A stretch of 5,492 nucleotides of DNA. Source: an uncultured Clostridium sp. (GTDB lineage Bacteria; Bacillota; Clostridia; TANB77; CAG-508). The DNA lies in assembly GCA_946497585.1 (NCBI GenBank), contig CAMMLF010000110.1:1-5492 (forward strand), in the 5' to 3' direction. The notes under the pieces are model-generated. The model did no database searches, was not told the DNA's origin, and saw nothing but the letters and a program-made list of their open reading frames with translations. Both the position numbers and the translations under genes were made by a program. Of this stretch, positions 1 to 5,492 are shown piece after piece (position 1 is the first letter of the stretch; each line of letters opens with the position of its first letter).

Positions 1-3000
1 AAACTTGTTGAATATATAAATGCTTTATTTACTTTTCTCTTTAAAGCCTTTTCTAATGCTCTTTTGTATAAATCTAATTGTGATTTATATTTTTGAGTTA
101 GCTCTTTTTTGCCAGTTTCTTTTTCCCTTATGTAGTCTGTTTTATAGTCTACTAAAACAAGTTCATCATTTTTTGATATATAATATATATCTATAACACC
201 TTGCACCAATATTGGCTCATTTGTTTTTTCATAAATCTCACCAGAATTTATATTTAAGTAGAATGGTATTTCTCTATGTATTTCTTTTGCCTGCAATATT
301 TCACTATATAATTCTGAGTTTAAATAATTTTTAATTATATTCATATCTATTAAGCTTTTTTCTTCTTCTGTAATTGCATTTTTAGCTAGCAATTTTTCGA
401 TTAAATTATTCACTTCTTCAAGGCTTTTTTCATTAGTTATTTTACTTAATATTAAATGCACTATTGTTCCTCTTCTTGCACCACTCAATTTTTTATCTTG
501 TGCAAATGTTGGAACTTTTCGTTTTGCAGTATTATTTGTTTCTCCAGCAAAGATTCTTTCTTCATTGTTCAATTCTAAATCTGCTCCTTCAAAACCTGAT
601 AAATCGACTTCTTCATTTAATTTATTAATTTCATTATTGATTTTTTCAGTTCCTTTAAGTGAATTAATTAACGTTTTTAACTCTTTTAATGCTGTTACTG
701 ATGTTTTTGTAGGAAGTTCAACATCATTTTCATATTTATATGTGTAGTTTAGCATTTGATTAATTTTTTCATATTCTTCTTTATTTATCTTGTGCTCATT
801 TATTTCTTTTATAATTTCAGCTTTATGTTTTCTAGTTTCTTCTTGCTCTTTGCTTTGGAATTCTTCTCCAGTCAATTCTGATTTATTTATTATGCTCAAT
901 TTCATAAATGGATTGTCATTATATTTGTATACAAGTTCTATCCAGTCCAAATAGGTTTTATATTTTTCTACTAATTTTGGATTTAATTTTTCTGGTTTTG
1001 TGAATTTGTAGTATTTATTTATTTCGTCTACTTTTTCCTGAAGCTTTTTTTCTACATTGTCACTTGTTCCAACAATTATTAATTTCTCCTTTGCTCTTGT
1101 TAATGCCACATATAAAACTCTCATTTCTTCTGAAATAGCTTCTTTGTTGGCTTTTATTTTTATTGCATCTTTTGCTATTGTAGGAAATTCTATTCCATCT
1201 ACTATGTAATTTGCACCTATTCCTAAGTTATTGTCTAATACTATTTTTTCATTCATATCTTTTAGATTGAATTTTTTATTTGCGTTACATAGAAATACTA
1301 TTGGAAACTCTAGTCCCTTACTTTTGTGAATACTCATGATTCTTACTACATCATCATTTTCTCCTATTATTCTCGCTGAGTCTATGCTTCCTGAACTTGT
1401 ACCCACTTTTTCCATAAATAATATGAAGTTGAACAAGCCTTTTAAGCTTATTTTTTCATATTCTCTTGCTTTTTCAAATAACTTTTTTAAATTAGCTTGT
1501 CTTAAAGTTCCATCTGGCATAAGTCCTACATAATGATAATATCCTGTTTTGTTATATATATTCCAGATAAGTTCATCTAGTGGTTTTGTTTTTTCCTCTT
1601 CTTTAAGCTCTTTTAAAAGATTTATAAATTGGTTTATTTTTTCTTTTAACTCTGGTCTAATATCATTACTATCTTTTGCTTTTTCAAAAGCTCTATAATA
1701 TGAAATATTTCTATCCACTAATCTTATTTCTATTAATTCGTTATCTGTAAATCCACCAATTTCTGACCTTAAAACTGTTACAAAAGGAATGTCTTGAAGT
1801 GGATTGTCTATTATTTTTAAAATAGACATTACTGTATCTATTTCTATTGTGTTTAAATATTCTGTTGTTATGTCTGAAAATACTGGTATTCCCTCATCCA
1901 TTAATTCTTTTTCATAAATGCTTGCAACTGATTTTGGGCTTCTTAGAAGTATTGTCATATTTTTGTAAGGCTGACCTGCTTTATTTAATTCTTTTATTTT
2001 CTTTGCTACTAGCCTTGCTTCTAGTGCGGCATTCTCTATTACTTCATAGTCTTCGTTTTCATTATTTTCTATGCTATTTTCATTATTTACGTTACTTTCA
2101 GAATCTAAAGCAGTCCCATTATTTTTCATTTTGCAAATTTCATCATTTGTTTCTATAATATTTAGCTCTGTTTCGCAGTCTATACTTGGCTCGTCAAAAC
2201 TTGCTCCTAAGTTAAGAGCTTCTTCCTCTGTGTATTCTATTTCGCCGAGTTTTTTGCTCATTATGTTATTAAATACTAAATTCGTGATGTCTAAAATATT
2301 TTTTCTACTTCTAAAATTTTTGTAAAGAAGTATTTTGGTGTTTTGGTTTACATCTCTGCTTTCTTTTGAGTCATTTTTTTCATTGCCGTTAGAATTATCT
2401 TGGTGAAGTTTATTTTCATTCTGCATAGTATCTTCTTGTTTTTGATTAATCTCTGGCAATTTATATTTATTGTATTTGTCCATAAATAATTTTGGATTTG
2501 CTTGTCTAAACTTATATATACTTTGCTTAACATCTCCAACCATAAATATATTATGTCCATTTGAGACACTATTTAAAATATATTCTTGAACTGAGTTACT
2601 ATCTTGATACTCGTCTATTTCTATTTCATTAAAATCATATTTTTTAGCTATTTCAGTAGGATTTCCATCATCATCTACTAATATTTTTAAAGCTAAATGT
2701 TCAATGTCGTTAAAGTCTACTATATTTTTTTCTCTTTTTCTTTTTGCAAATTCTTTTTCAAATATTAAAACTAGATTTTGTATAGCTTTTAGTGTTGTGT
2801 ACATTGCATTTATGTCACTCACTGTTTCTTTCGAATTTGCTCTTACTAGCTTTTGTATTTCTGTAAAATTTGCTTTGGCTAAATCTCTAATTGCTTTGGC
2901 TCTTTCTTTTGCTTCTTTTTCTTCTTCTGACATTTTGCTTTTTCTAGGCCAAGTTTGCCATGCTTTTGAATTTAAGTCTTGGTATAATTTATCCCATAGA

Positions 3001-3959
3001 TTGTTTTCATTTTGCCCATTACTGTTTTCTTCCAACAATGAGATTTGTTCTGTTTTTTCAGCATTATCACATAAAAAATTTGATATTTGTATTTGTTCTA
3101 TATCATGTAAGTCAGTTTTTAAGACTGATATAAAATCTATCAAATTTGGATATGTATCAACCTCTTGAATAGCAGATTCTAAATTTATTTTGCAGTCTTC
3201 CAATGTTTCTTTCACTTTATCTACTATTACTTTGCCCCAATCCGTTTTTGAAAAATCTGCAAGTATTTTTGTTTCACTTGATTTTCGTAAATTTTCCTCA
3301 TCTTCGTGCAAAACTTCTTCCAATTTTATATTCTCAATATTTGACTTTTCTTCATATCTAATATTATAGCTTTCTACTGCATTTTGTAGCCATTTATTTG
3401 GAAATGGGTCACTTTGTATAAATTCATATATTCTTAATATTAATTCTTTCAATTTTGCATCATCATTATATGTTGCATATTTTTCCAAAAGTTTAGTGAA
3501 ATCTTCATTTTGACTTTCATACTCATTGTCGAAAATATCTTCAATAACTTCTTGTTTCATTATTTCTATTTCAGTACTATCTGCAACTCTAAAGTTGTTG
3601 CTAATTCCTATTTCAAAGAAATTATTTCTTATAACATTTAGACAGAATGAATGGATTGTGCTTATATTTGCTTTATTTATTAGCATTAATTGTCTTTGTA
3701 AATTATCATCATTTGGATTTTCATCAATCTTTTTATAAATTGCGTCCATTAATCTTTGGCGCATTTCACTTGCTGCTGCATTTGTAAATGTAACAACTAG
3801 TATTTTGTCTATATCTACTCCATCATTTATTATTTTATTTACTATTCTTTCAACTAAAACTGATGTTTTTCCACTTCCTGCTGCTGCTGAAACTAATATG
3901 TTTGCACCTTTTAGTTTTATGGCTTGCATTTGTTCCGTTGTCCATTTTCTTTCTGACAT
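1..3959 (-). CDS. addA: AddA, helicase-nuclease subunit of AddAB (3' end cut off by window)
   Basis: AddA is the SF1A (UvrD/RecB-like) 3'-5' helicase and RecB-family nuclease of the AddAB complex, which resects double-strand breaks for RecA in the cytoplasm. The reverse strand stays open for 1319 codons from ATG 3959-3957 to the window edge. Motifs run in order in one frame: Walker A GSGKT (residues 28-32), TFTNAAASEMR (motif Ia), TIHSFC, DEYQD (449-453, Walker B), GDVKQS (475-480), NFRSR (548-552), HKSKGLEFP (from 878) and YVALTRAK (950-957). The C-terminal nuclease shows GTIVH (His1168), GVID (Asp1257), DYKTD (Asp1271, Lys1273) and QLDLY (1294-1298). All expected catalytic residues are present, so the protein looks active. 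The final residues match the usual AddA end, so probably fewer than about 15 codons are missing. Family members are usually about 1200-1250 residues. The excess lies in Asn/Glu-rich insertions near residues 305-325, 503-541 and 603-639. It follows mazF by 38 nt on the same strand. No addB lies upstream, which is unusual. Confidence 0.96.
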   Translation of the reverse strand, partial: MSERKWTTEQMQAIKLKGANILVSAAAGSGKTSVLVERIVNKIINDGVDIDKILVVTFTNAAASEMRQRLMDAIYKKIDENPNDDNLQRQLMLINKANISTIHSFCLNVIRNNFFEIGISNNFRVADSTEIEIMKQEVIEDIFDNEYESQNEDFTKLLEKYATYNDDAKLKELILRIYEFIQSDPFPNKWLQNAVESYNIRYEEKSNIENIKLEEVLHEDEENLRKSSETKILADFSKTDWGKVIVDKVKETLEDCKINLESAIQEVDTYPNLIDFISVLKTDLHDIEQIQISNFLCDNAEKTEQISLLEENSNGQNENNLWDKLYQDLNSKAWQTWPRKSKMSEEEKEAKERAKAIRDLAKANFTEIQKLVRANSKETVSDINAMYTTLKAIQNLVLIFEKEFAKRKREKNIVDFNDIEHLALKILVDDDGNPTEIAKKYDFNEIEIDEYQDSNSVQEYILNSVSNGHNIFMVGDVKQSIYKFRQANPKLFMDKYNKYKLPEINQKQEDTMQNENKLHQDNSNGNEKNDSKESRDVNQNTKILLYKNFRSRKNILDITNLVFNNIMSKKLGEIEYTEEEALNLGASFDEPSIDCETELNIIETNDEICKMKNNGTALDSESNVNNENSIENNENEDYEVIENAALEARLVAKKIKELNKAGQPYKNMTILLRSPKSVASIYEKELMDEGIPVFSDITTEYLNTIEIDTVMSILKIIDNPLQDIPFVTVLRSEIGGFTDNELIEIRLVDRNISYYRAFEKAKDSNDIRPELKEKINQFINLLKELKEEEKTKPLDELIWNIYNKTGYYHYVGLMPDGTLRQANLKKLFEKAREYEKISLKGLFNFILFMEKVGTSSGSIDSARIIGENDDVVRIMSIHKSKGLEFPIVFLCNANKKFNLKDMNEKIVLDNNLGIGANYIVDGIEFPTIAKDAIKIKANKEAISEEMRVLYVALTRAKEKLIIVGTSDNVEKKLQEKVDEINKYYKFTKPEKLNPKLVEKYKTYLDWIELVYKYNDNPFMKLSIINKSELTGEEFQSKEQEETRKHKAEIIKEINEHKINKEEYEKINQMLNYTYKYENDVELPTKTSVTALKELKTLINSLKGTEKINNEINKLNEEVDLSGFEGADLELNNEERIFAGETNNTAKRKVPTFAQDKKLSGARRGTIVHLILSKITNEKSLEEVNNLIEKLLAKNAITEEEKSLIDMNIIKNYLNSELYSEILQAKEIHREIPFYLNINSGEIYEKTNEPILVQGVIDIYYISKNDELVLVDYKTDYIREKETGKKELTQKYKSQLDLYKRALEKALKRKVNKAFIYSTS

Positions 3960-3966
3960 TTGTGTT

Positions 3967-3972
3967 TCCTTT
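3967..3972 (-). promoter_or_regulatory. Ribosome binding site of addA
   Basis: AAAGGA on the minus strand ends 7 nt before ATG 3959-3957. It fixes the addA start, which also gives the normal AddA distance of about 27 residues to the Walker A motif. It lies in the short gap after mazF, so addA can be translated independently from a shared message. Confidence 0.8.
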
Positions 3973-3997
3973 CCAATTTCTATATTATTTGTATATA

Positions 3998-4327
3998 TTA
4001 TATTTGCTCTATTTCTGCATAGACTATATCAATGACCTTGTTCAATATATCTTTTGGTAAATCTTCTATTTTTTGATATTTTCTACTATTTAAGTCTAAA
4101 GCCTTAATATGTTCACACAAAATAACTCCTGTCGTTTTTGTTCTACCGTCTAAAGGAATATGTAGTGGAAAATGATTATTTGTATTTGTTATAGGACAAA
4201 CTATAGATAATTTAGTTTTTTCATTAAATACTTCATTGTTAATAACAACGGCTGGTCTAAACCCAGCTTGTTCATGTCCAGATTGTGGATTAAAATTTAT
4301 TTTTATTATAGTTCCTTGCTTTACCAT
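3998..4327 (-). CDS. mazF: MazF-type endoribonuclease toxin (PemK/MazF family)
   Basis: This 109-residue protein is a MazF/PemK/Kid-fold toxin, which acts as a dimer to cleave single-stranded mRNA (and sometimes rRNA or tRNA) at short sequences and stops growth when its antitoxin is lost. Visible family signatures are GTIIKINFNPQSGHEQAG (residues 5-22), RPAVVINN (24-31), CPITNT (44-49), FPLHIPL and GVILCEHIKALD. Arg24 and Thr47 align with the catalytic Arg/Thr pair of MazF (Arg25/Thr48 in B. subtilis, Arg29/Thr52 in E. coli), so the toxin looks intact. Length is normal. The ATG overlaps the end of mazE by 7 nt (ATGGTAA), and an AAAGGAG site inside mazE confirms the start, so synthesis is coupled to the antitoxin. 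The cleavage sequence cannot be predicted from this. addA follows 38 nt downstream without a terminator. Confidence 0.95.
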   Translation of the reverse strand: MVKQGTIIKINFNPQSGHEQAGFRPAVVINNEVFNEKTKLSIVCPITNTNNHFPLHIPLDGRTKTTGVILCEHIKALDLNSRKYQKIEDLPKDILNKVIDIVYAEIEQI

Positions 4328-4566
4328 ATTTCTTCTCCTTTTGGTTCTCCCCAGTCTATTTCTTCAGGTTTATATTCTCCTTTATAATCTTTAAATAATT
4401 CTTTTATATTTTTTCTGTTTTGAGTTTTAGCCTTTTTTATTACCAATTTATCCTCCTCAATATTTATTGAAACTTCTTCATTTTCACTCCAATTTATACT
4501 ATCTAATAATATTTTAGGAATTCTAACTCCTTGGCTATTTCCCCATTTTTGAATAGTTGTGGTCAT
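4321..4566 (-). CDS. mazE: MazE antitoxin, AbrB/SpoVT-like DNA-binding protein
   Basis: MazE is the protease-sensitive antitoxin that binds and inhibits MazF and, alone or with MazF, represses its own promoter. The 81-residue protein begins with the swapped-hairpin (AbrB-like) DNA-binding domain: TIQKWGNSQGVRIPK (residues 4-18), with the WGNS..VRIP signature of MazE, followed by EEVSINIEEDKLVIKK. The acidic, flexible tail ends IDWGEPKGEEIW (70-81). This closely matches the toxin-wrapping C-terminus of E. coli MazE (IDWGEPKDKEVW, recalled from memory), so this is an E. coli-type MazE rather than the ribbon-helix-helix MazE of Bacillus. ATG 4566 is preceded by AAAGGAG at 8 nt. It is the first gene of the operon, giving antitoxin before toxin. 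A promoter with paired palindromes lies immediately upstream and suits autoregulation. Confidence 0.95.
   Translation of the reverse strand: MTTTIQKWGNSQGVRIPKILLDSINWSENEEVSINIEEDKLVIKKAKTQNRKNIKELFKDYKGEYKPEEIDWGEPKGEEIW
4335..4341 (-). promoter_or_regulatory. Ribosome binding site of mazF, inside mazE
   Basis: AAAGGAG on the minus strand ends 7 nt before the mazF ATG (4327-4325). The same bases encode the Lys-Gly-Glu stretch near the MazE C-terminus, so antitoxin coding sequence and toxin translation signal are superimposed. Confidence 0.8.
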
Positions 4567-4574
4567 ATGTAACT

Positions 4575-4581
4575 CTCCTTT
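4575..4581 (-). promoter_or_regulatory. Ribosome binding site of mazE
   Basis: AAAGGAG on the minus strand ends 8 nt before ATG 4566-4564. The match is strong, in line with the need for excess antitoxin over toxin. Confidence 0.8.
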
Positions 4582-4582
4582 C

Positions 4583-4602
4583 GTATATACATAGTATATA
4601 CT
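4583..4602. promoter_or_regulatory. Paired GTATATAC palindromes, probable MazE/MazEF operator
   Basis: Two perfect 8-bp palindromes GTATATAC (4583-4590 and 4594-4601) have centres 11 bp apart, about one helical turn, so both face the same side of the DNA. The second is extended to the 10-bp palindrome AGTATATACT (4593-4602). They cover the -10 box and probable start point of the mazE promoter. AbrB-fold antitoxins of the MazE type bind short AT-rich palindromes of this kind in their own promoters. The assignment to MazE is inferred from position and symmetry. Confidence 0.65.
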
Positions 4603-4621
4603 ATATTTTATGCAAAGTCAA
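4593..4621 (-). promoter_or_regulatory. Sigma-A promoter of the mazEF(-addA) operon
   Basis: On the minus strand TTGACT (4621-4616) and TATACT (4598-4593) are separated by exactly 17 nt, each one base from the sigma-A/sigma-70 consensus. The start of transcription should fall near 4586, giving a leader of about 20 nt before mazE. The -10 box lies inside one of two palindromes, so a bound repressor would block polymerase. No other promoter is evident between mazF and addA, so this one may also drive addA. Confidence 0.75.
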
Positions 4622-4697
4622 TATTATTGTTCCACAATTTAAGTTTAATATAAATTATTTGATTTGATTTTATATAGAAATTAATGATTAAACTATT

Positions 4698-4725
4698 TTG
4701 AAATGTGTATTTAAGTATATATTAT
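4698..4725 (+). promoter_or_regulatory. Candidate promoter of the rightward gene
   Basis: TTGAAA (4698-4703) and TATTAT (4720-4725) are 16 nt apart. This is the best -35/-10 pair seen between mazE and the plus-strand gene. Transcription would start near 4732, leaving a leader of roughly 80-115 nt that includes a T-rich tract (about 4745-4770). In such AT-rich DNA a chance match is quite possible. Confidence 0.3.
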
Positions 4726-4805
4726 CTTCCATAATATGTCAATATATTTTTTATTTTTTTTAATATTTTTCTCACATTTGGTTAAACTATTAAAAATTAT
4801 TAAAG

Positions 4806-4812
4806 AAAGGAG
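4806..4812 (+). promoter_or_regulatory. Strong Shine-Dalgarno site with no well-spaced ATG
   Basis: AAAGGAG is as good as the mazE and mazF sites, but the in-frame starts around it are badly spaced: ATG 4814 (1 nt), TTG 4826 (13 nt) and ATG 4847 (34 nt). It shows that translation begins near here rather than at the far upstream ATG 4736, but does not settle which codon is used. Confidence 0.5.
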
Positions 4813-4846
4813 TATGTGGCAAAATTTGTTTGCCATTATTAATAGT

Positions 4847-5458
4847 ATGGATAAAGATAAAAATCTCAAAAACGAAAATAAAGATAGCAATATGGATGCA
4901 CAAGCACTTCAGGAACAGGGCAATAAAGCTAACCCTTCTAATGTTAATACAAAACCTCAATCTGCTGATGAACATACCAATACTGAATCAGCTAATGGCT
5001 CTAATAACGCAACTTCTAACTCTAACACTTTCCAGCTTGATCTTGCGGTATTAAATGAAGTTAGTAAAATAGCTAAAATGGGTATGGATTCTATTTCTTA
5101 CTTAGCGCCTAAAGTTTCAGATAAAGAAATGAGAAGAGTATTAGTTGCTATGTATTCACAATATGGAAACACTCAAAGCCAAATCAATCAGCATTTTGAA
5201 AAATATGGTGAAATACCTGACTCTACACCTTTTAAGGATAAAATGATGAGCTTTGCAGGAGTTCAGTTTAATACTTTAAGAGACAGGAGTAATTCACATA
5301 TTGCAGAAATTATGATACAAGGAACTTTAATGGGAGTTATTGAATGTCAAAAAATTCTTAATTGTGGATTAGATGTTCAAAAAAGTACTACTGATTTGCT
5401 TAAAGATTTTAATAAGTTTCAAAGGGAAAATATTGATAAGCTTAATGCATTTTTATAA
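4847..5458 (+). CDS. Uncharacterised helical-bundle protein with Asn-rich N-terminus (start uncertain)
   Basis: I do not recognise a named gene. From ATG 4847 the product has 203 residues. Residues 1-61 are low-complexity, rich in Asn, Ser, Lys, Gln and Thr, and probably disordered. Residues 62-203 are predicted by eye as four or five amphipathic helices: LNEVSKIAKMGMDSISYLAPKV (69-90), a helix at about 91-120 ending FEKYGEIP, one at 128-147, SHIAEIMIQGTLMGVIECQKIL (150-171), and a last one at 176-203. The patterns KMGMDSI, KMMSFAG and MIQGTLMGVIE recall small clostridial proteins with a ferritin-like fold. That is a memory-based resemblance, and no clear metal-binding ExxH set is visible. 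No signal peptide follows this start. The frame is open back to ATG 4736, and starts at TTG 4826 (210 aa) or ATG 4814 (214 aa) are possible because AAAGGAG lies at 4806-4812. It is transcribed divergently from mazEF and ends 7 nt before a hairpin. Confidence 0.8.
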   Translation: MDKDKNLKNENKDSNMDAQALQEQGNKANPSNVNTKPQSADEHTNTESANGSNNATSNSNTFQLDLAVLNEVSKIAKMGMDSISYLAPKVSDKEMRRVLVAMYSQYGNTQSQINQHFEKYGEIPDSTPFKDKMMSFAGVQFNTLRDRSNSHIAEIMIQGTLMGVIECQKILNCGLDVQKSTTDLLKDFNKFQRENIDKLNAFL

Positions 5459-5465
5459 TTTTTTG

Positions 5466-5492
5466 TGTCAATAGGGACGCTCCTTTTTGACA
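5466..5492. repeat. 27-nt hairpin after the plus-strand gene: terminator or REP-like element
   Basis: The last 27 bases fold as TGTCAA-TAG-GGA, loop CGC, TCC-TTT-TTGACA. That is twelve opposed positions with one T-T mismatch and one G-T wobble. It starts 7 nt after the UAA stop and is preceded by a T-run (5459-5464). The position suits a factor-independent terminator, but the window ends at the stem so no downstream T-tract can be seen. The GGGACG..CTCCTTTTTGACA pattern also resembles palindromic repeats scattered in clostridial genomes, some linked to IS200/RAYT-type transposases. That comparison is from memory. Confidence 0.55.

Noticed and set aside
2348..2569. Minus-strand frame of 73 codons
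   Set aside because: It lies in another frame within addA, across the helicase motif III region and the following Asn-rich insertion. The addA frame carries the conserved motifs on both sides.
565..3738. Plus-strand open frames of 60-154 codons (e.g. 1847-2158, 2704-3168)
   Set aside because: They are antisense shadows of addA, rich in Ser, Phe and Leu because they mirror Asn/Glu/Lys codons. They lack ribosome sites and recognisable motifs.
3805..4060. Plus-strand hydrophobic frames resembling small membrane proteins
   Set aside because: They are the complement of the addA start, including Walker A, and of the mazF end. The hydrophobicity comes from T-rich antisense DNA.
4741..4770. T-rich tract as a possible terminator
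   Set aside because: No stem precedes it, and there is no upstream plus-strand gene to terminate.
4736..4813. N-terminal membrane helix of the rightward gene (start at ATG 4736)
   Set aside because: No ribosome site precedes this ATG, and the Phe/Leu/Ile run is what a T-rich intergenic tract would encode. It is kept only as an alternative start.
4790..5054. Overlapping frames on both strands inside the rightward gene
   Set aside because: The frame continuing to 5458 has the longest reading and a coherent helical pattern. The others end early and show no family signatures.
1..5492. CRISPR array, tRNA, rRNA or riboswitch
   Set aside because: No regularly spaced direct repeats, cloverleaf or conserved riboswitch core was seen. 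Nearly all of the window is coding.

Overview
The window is strongly AT-rich (roughly a quarter G+C by eye). It has good Shine-Dalgarno sites of the AAAGGAG type, standard-code TGG tryptophans, UAA stops and an AddA-type rather than RecB-type recombination helicase. This fits a low-GC member of the Bacillota, probably a Clostridia-like anaerobe. The sequence alone does not allow a genus call.

Positions 1-4566 form a minus-strand block read from right to left: mazE (4566-4321), mazF (4327-3998) and addA (3959 to beyond position 1). mazE and mazF overlap by 7 nt. mazF and addA are separated by 38 nt with no visible terminator. A near-consensus sigma-A promoter (TTGACT, 17 nt, TATACT) sits just upstream of mazE. 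Two GTATATAC palindromes one helical turn apart cover its -10 box and the probable transcription start, as expected for an autoregulated toxin-antitoxin operator. MazE is the labile antitoxin and DNA-binding repressor; MazF is the mRNA-cleaving toxin. AddA is the helicase-nuclease subunit of the AddAB double-strand-break repair enzyme. It is nearly complete here (1319 codons, only the last few missing) and unusually long because of several Asn/Glu-rich insertions. addB, normally its upstream neighbour in Bacillota, is not in its usual place.

Positions 4567-4846 are a divergent, very AT-rich intergenic region. It holds the mazE promoter, a weak candidate promoter for the rightward gene, and an AAAGGAG site that has no well-placed ATG.

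Positions 4847-5458 encode a plus-strand protein of about 203 residues: a disordered Asn-rich N-terminal third followed by a helical bundle. I recognise it only as resembling small uncharacterised clostridial helical (possibly ferritin-like) proteins. Just after its stop, the last 27 bases of the window form an almost complete hairpin, either a terminator or a REP-like palindromic repeat.

The least ordinary points are the mazEF-addA arrangement without addB, the Asn-rich insertions in AddA, and the terminal hairpin. I see no convincing evidence of a wholly new system.
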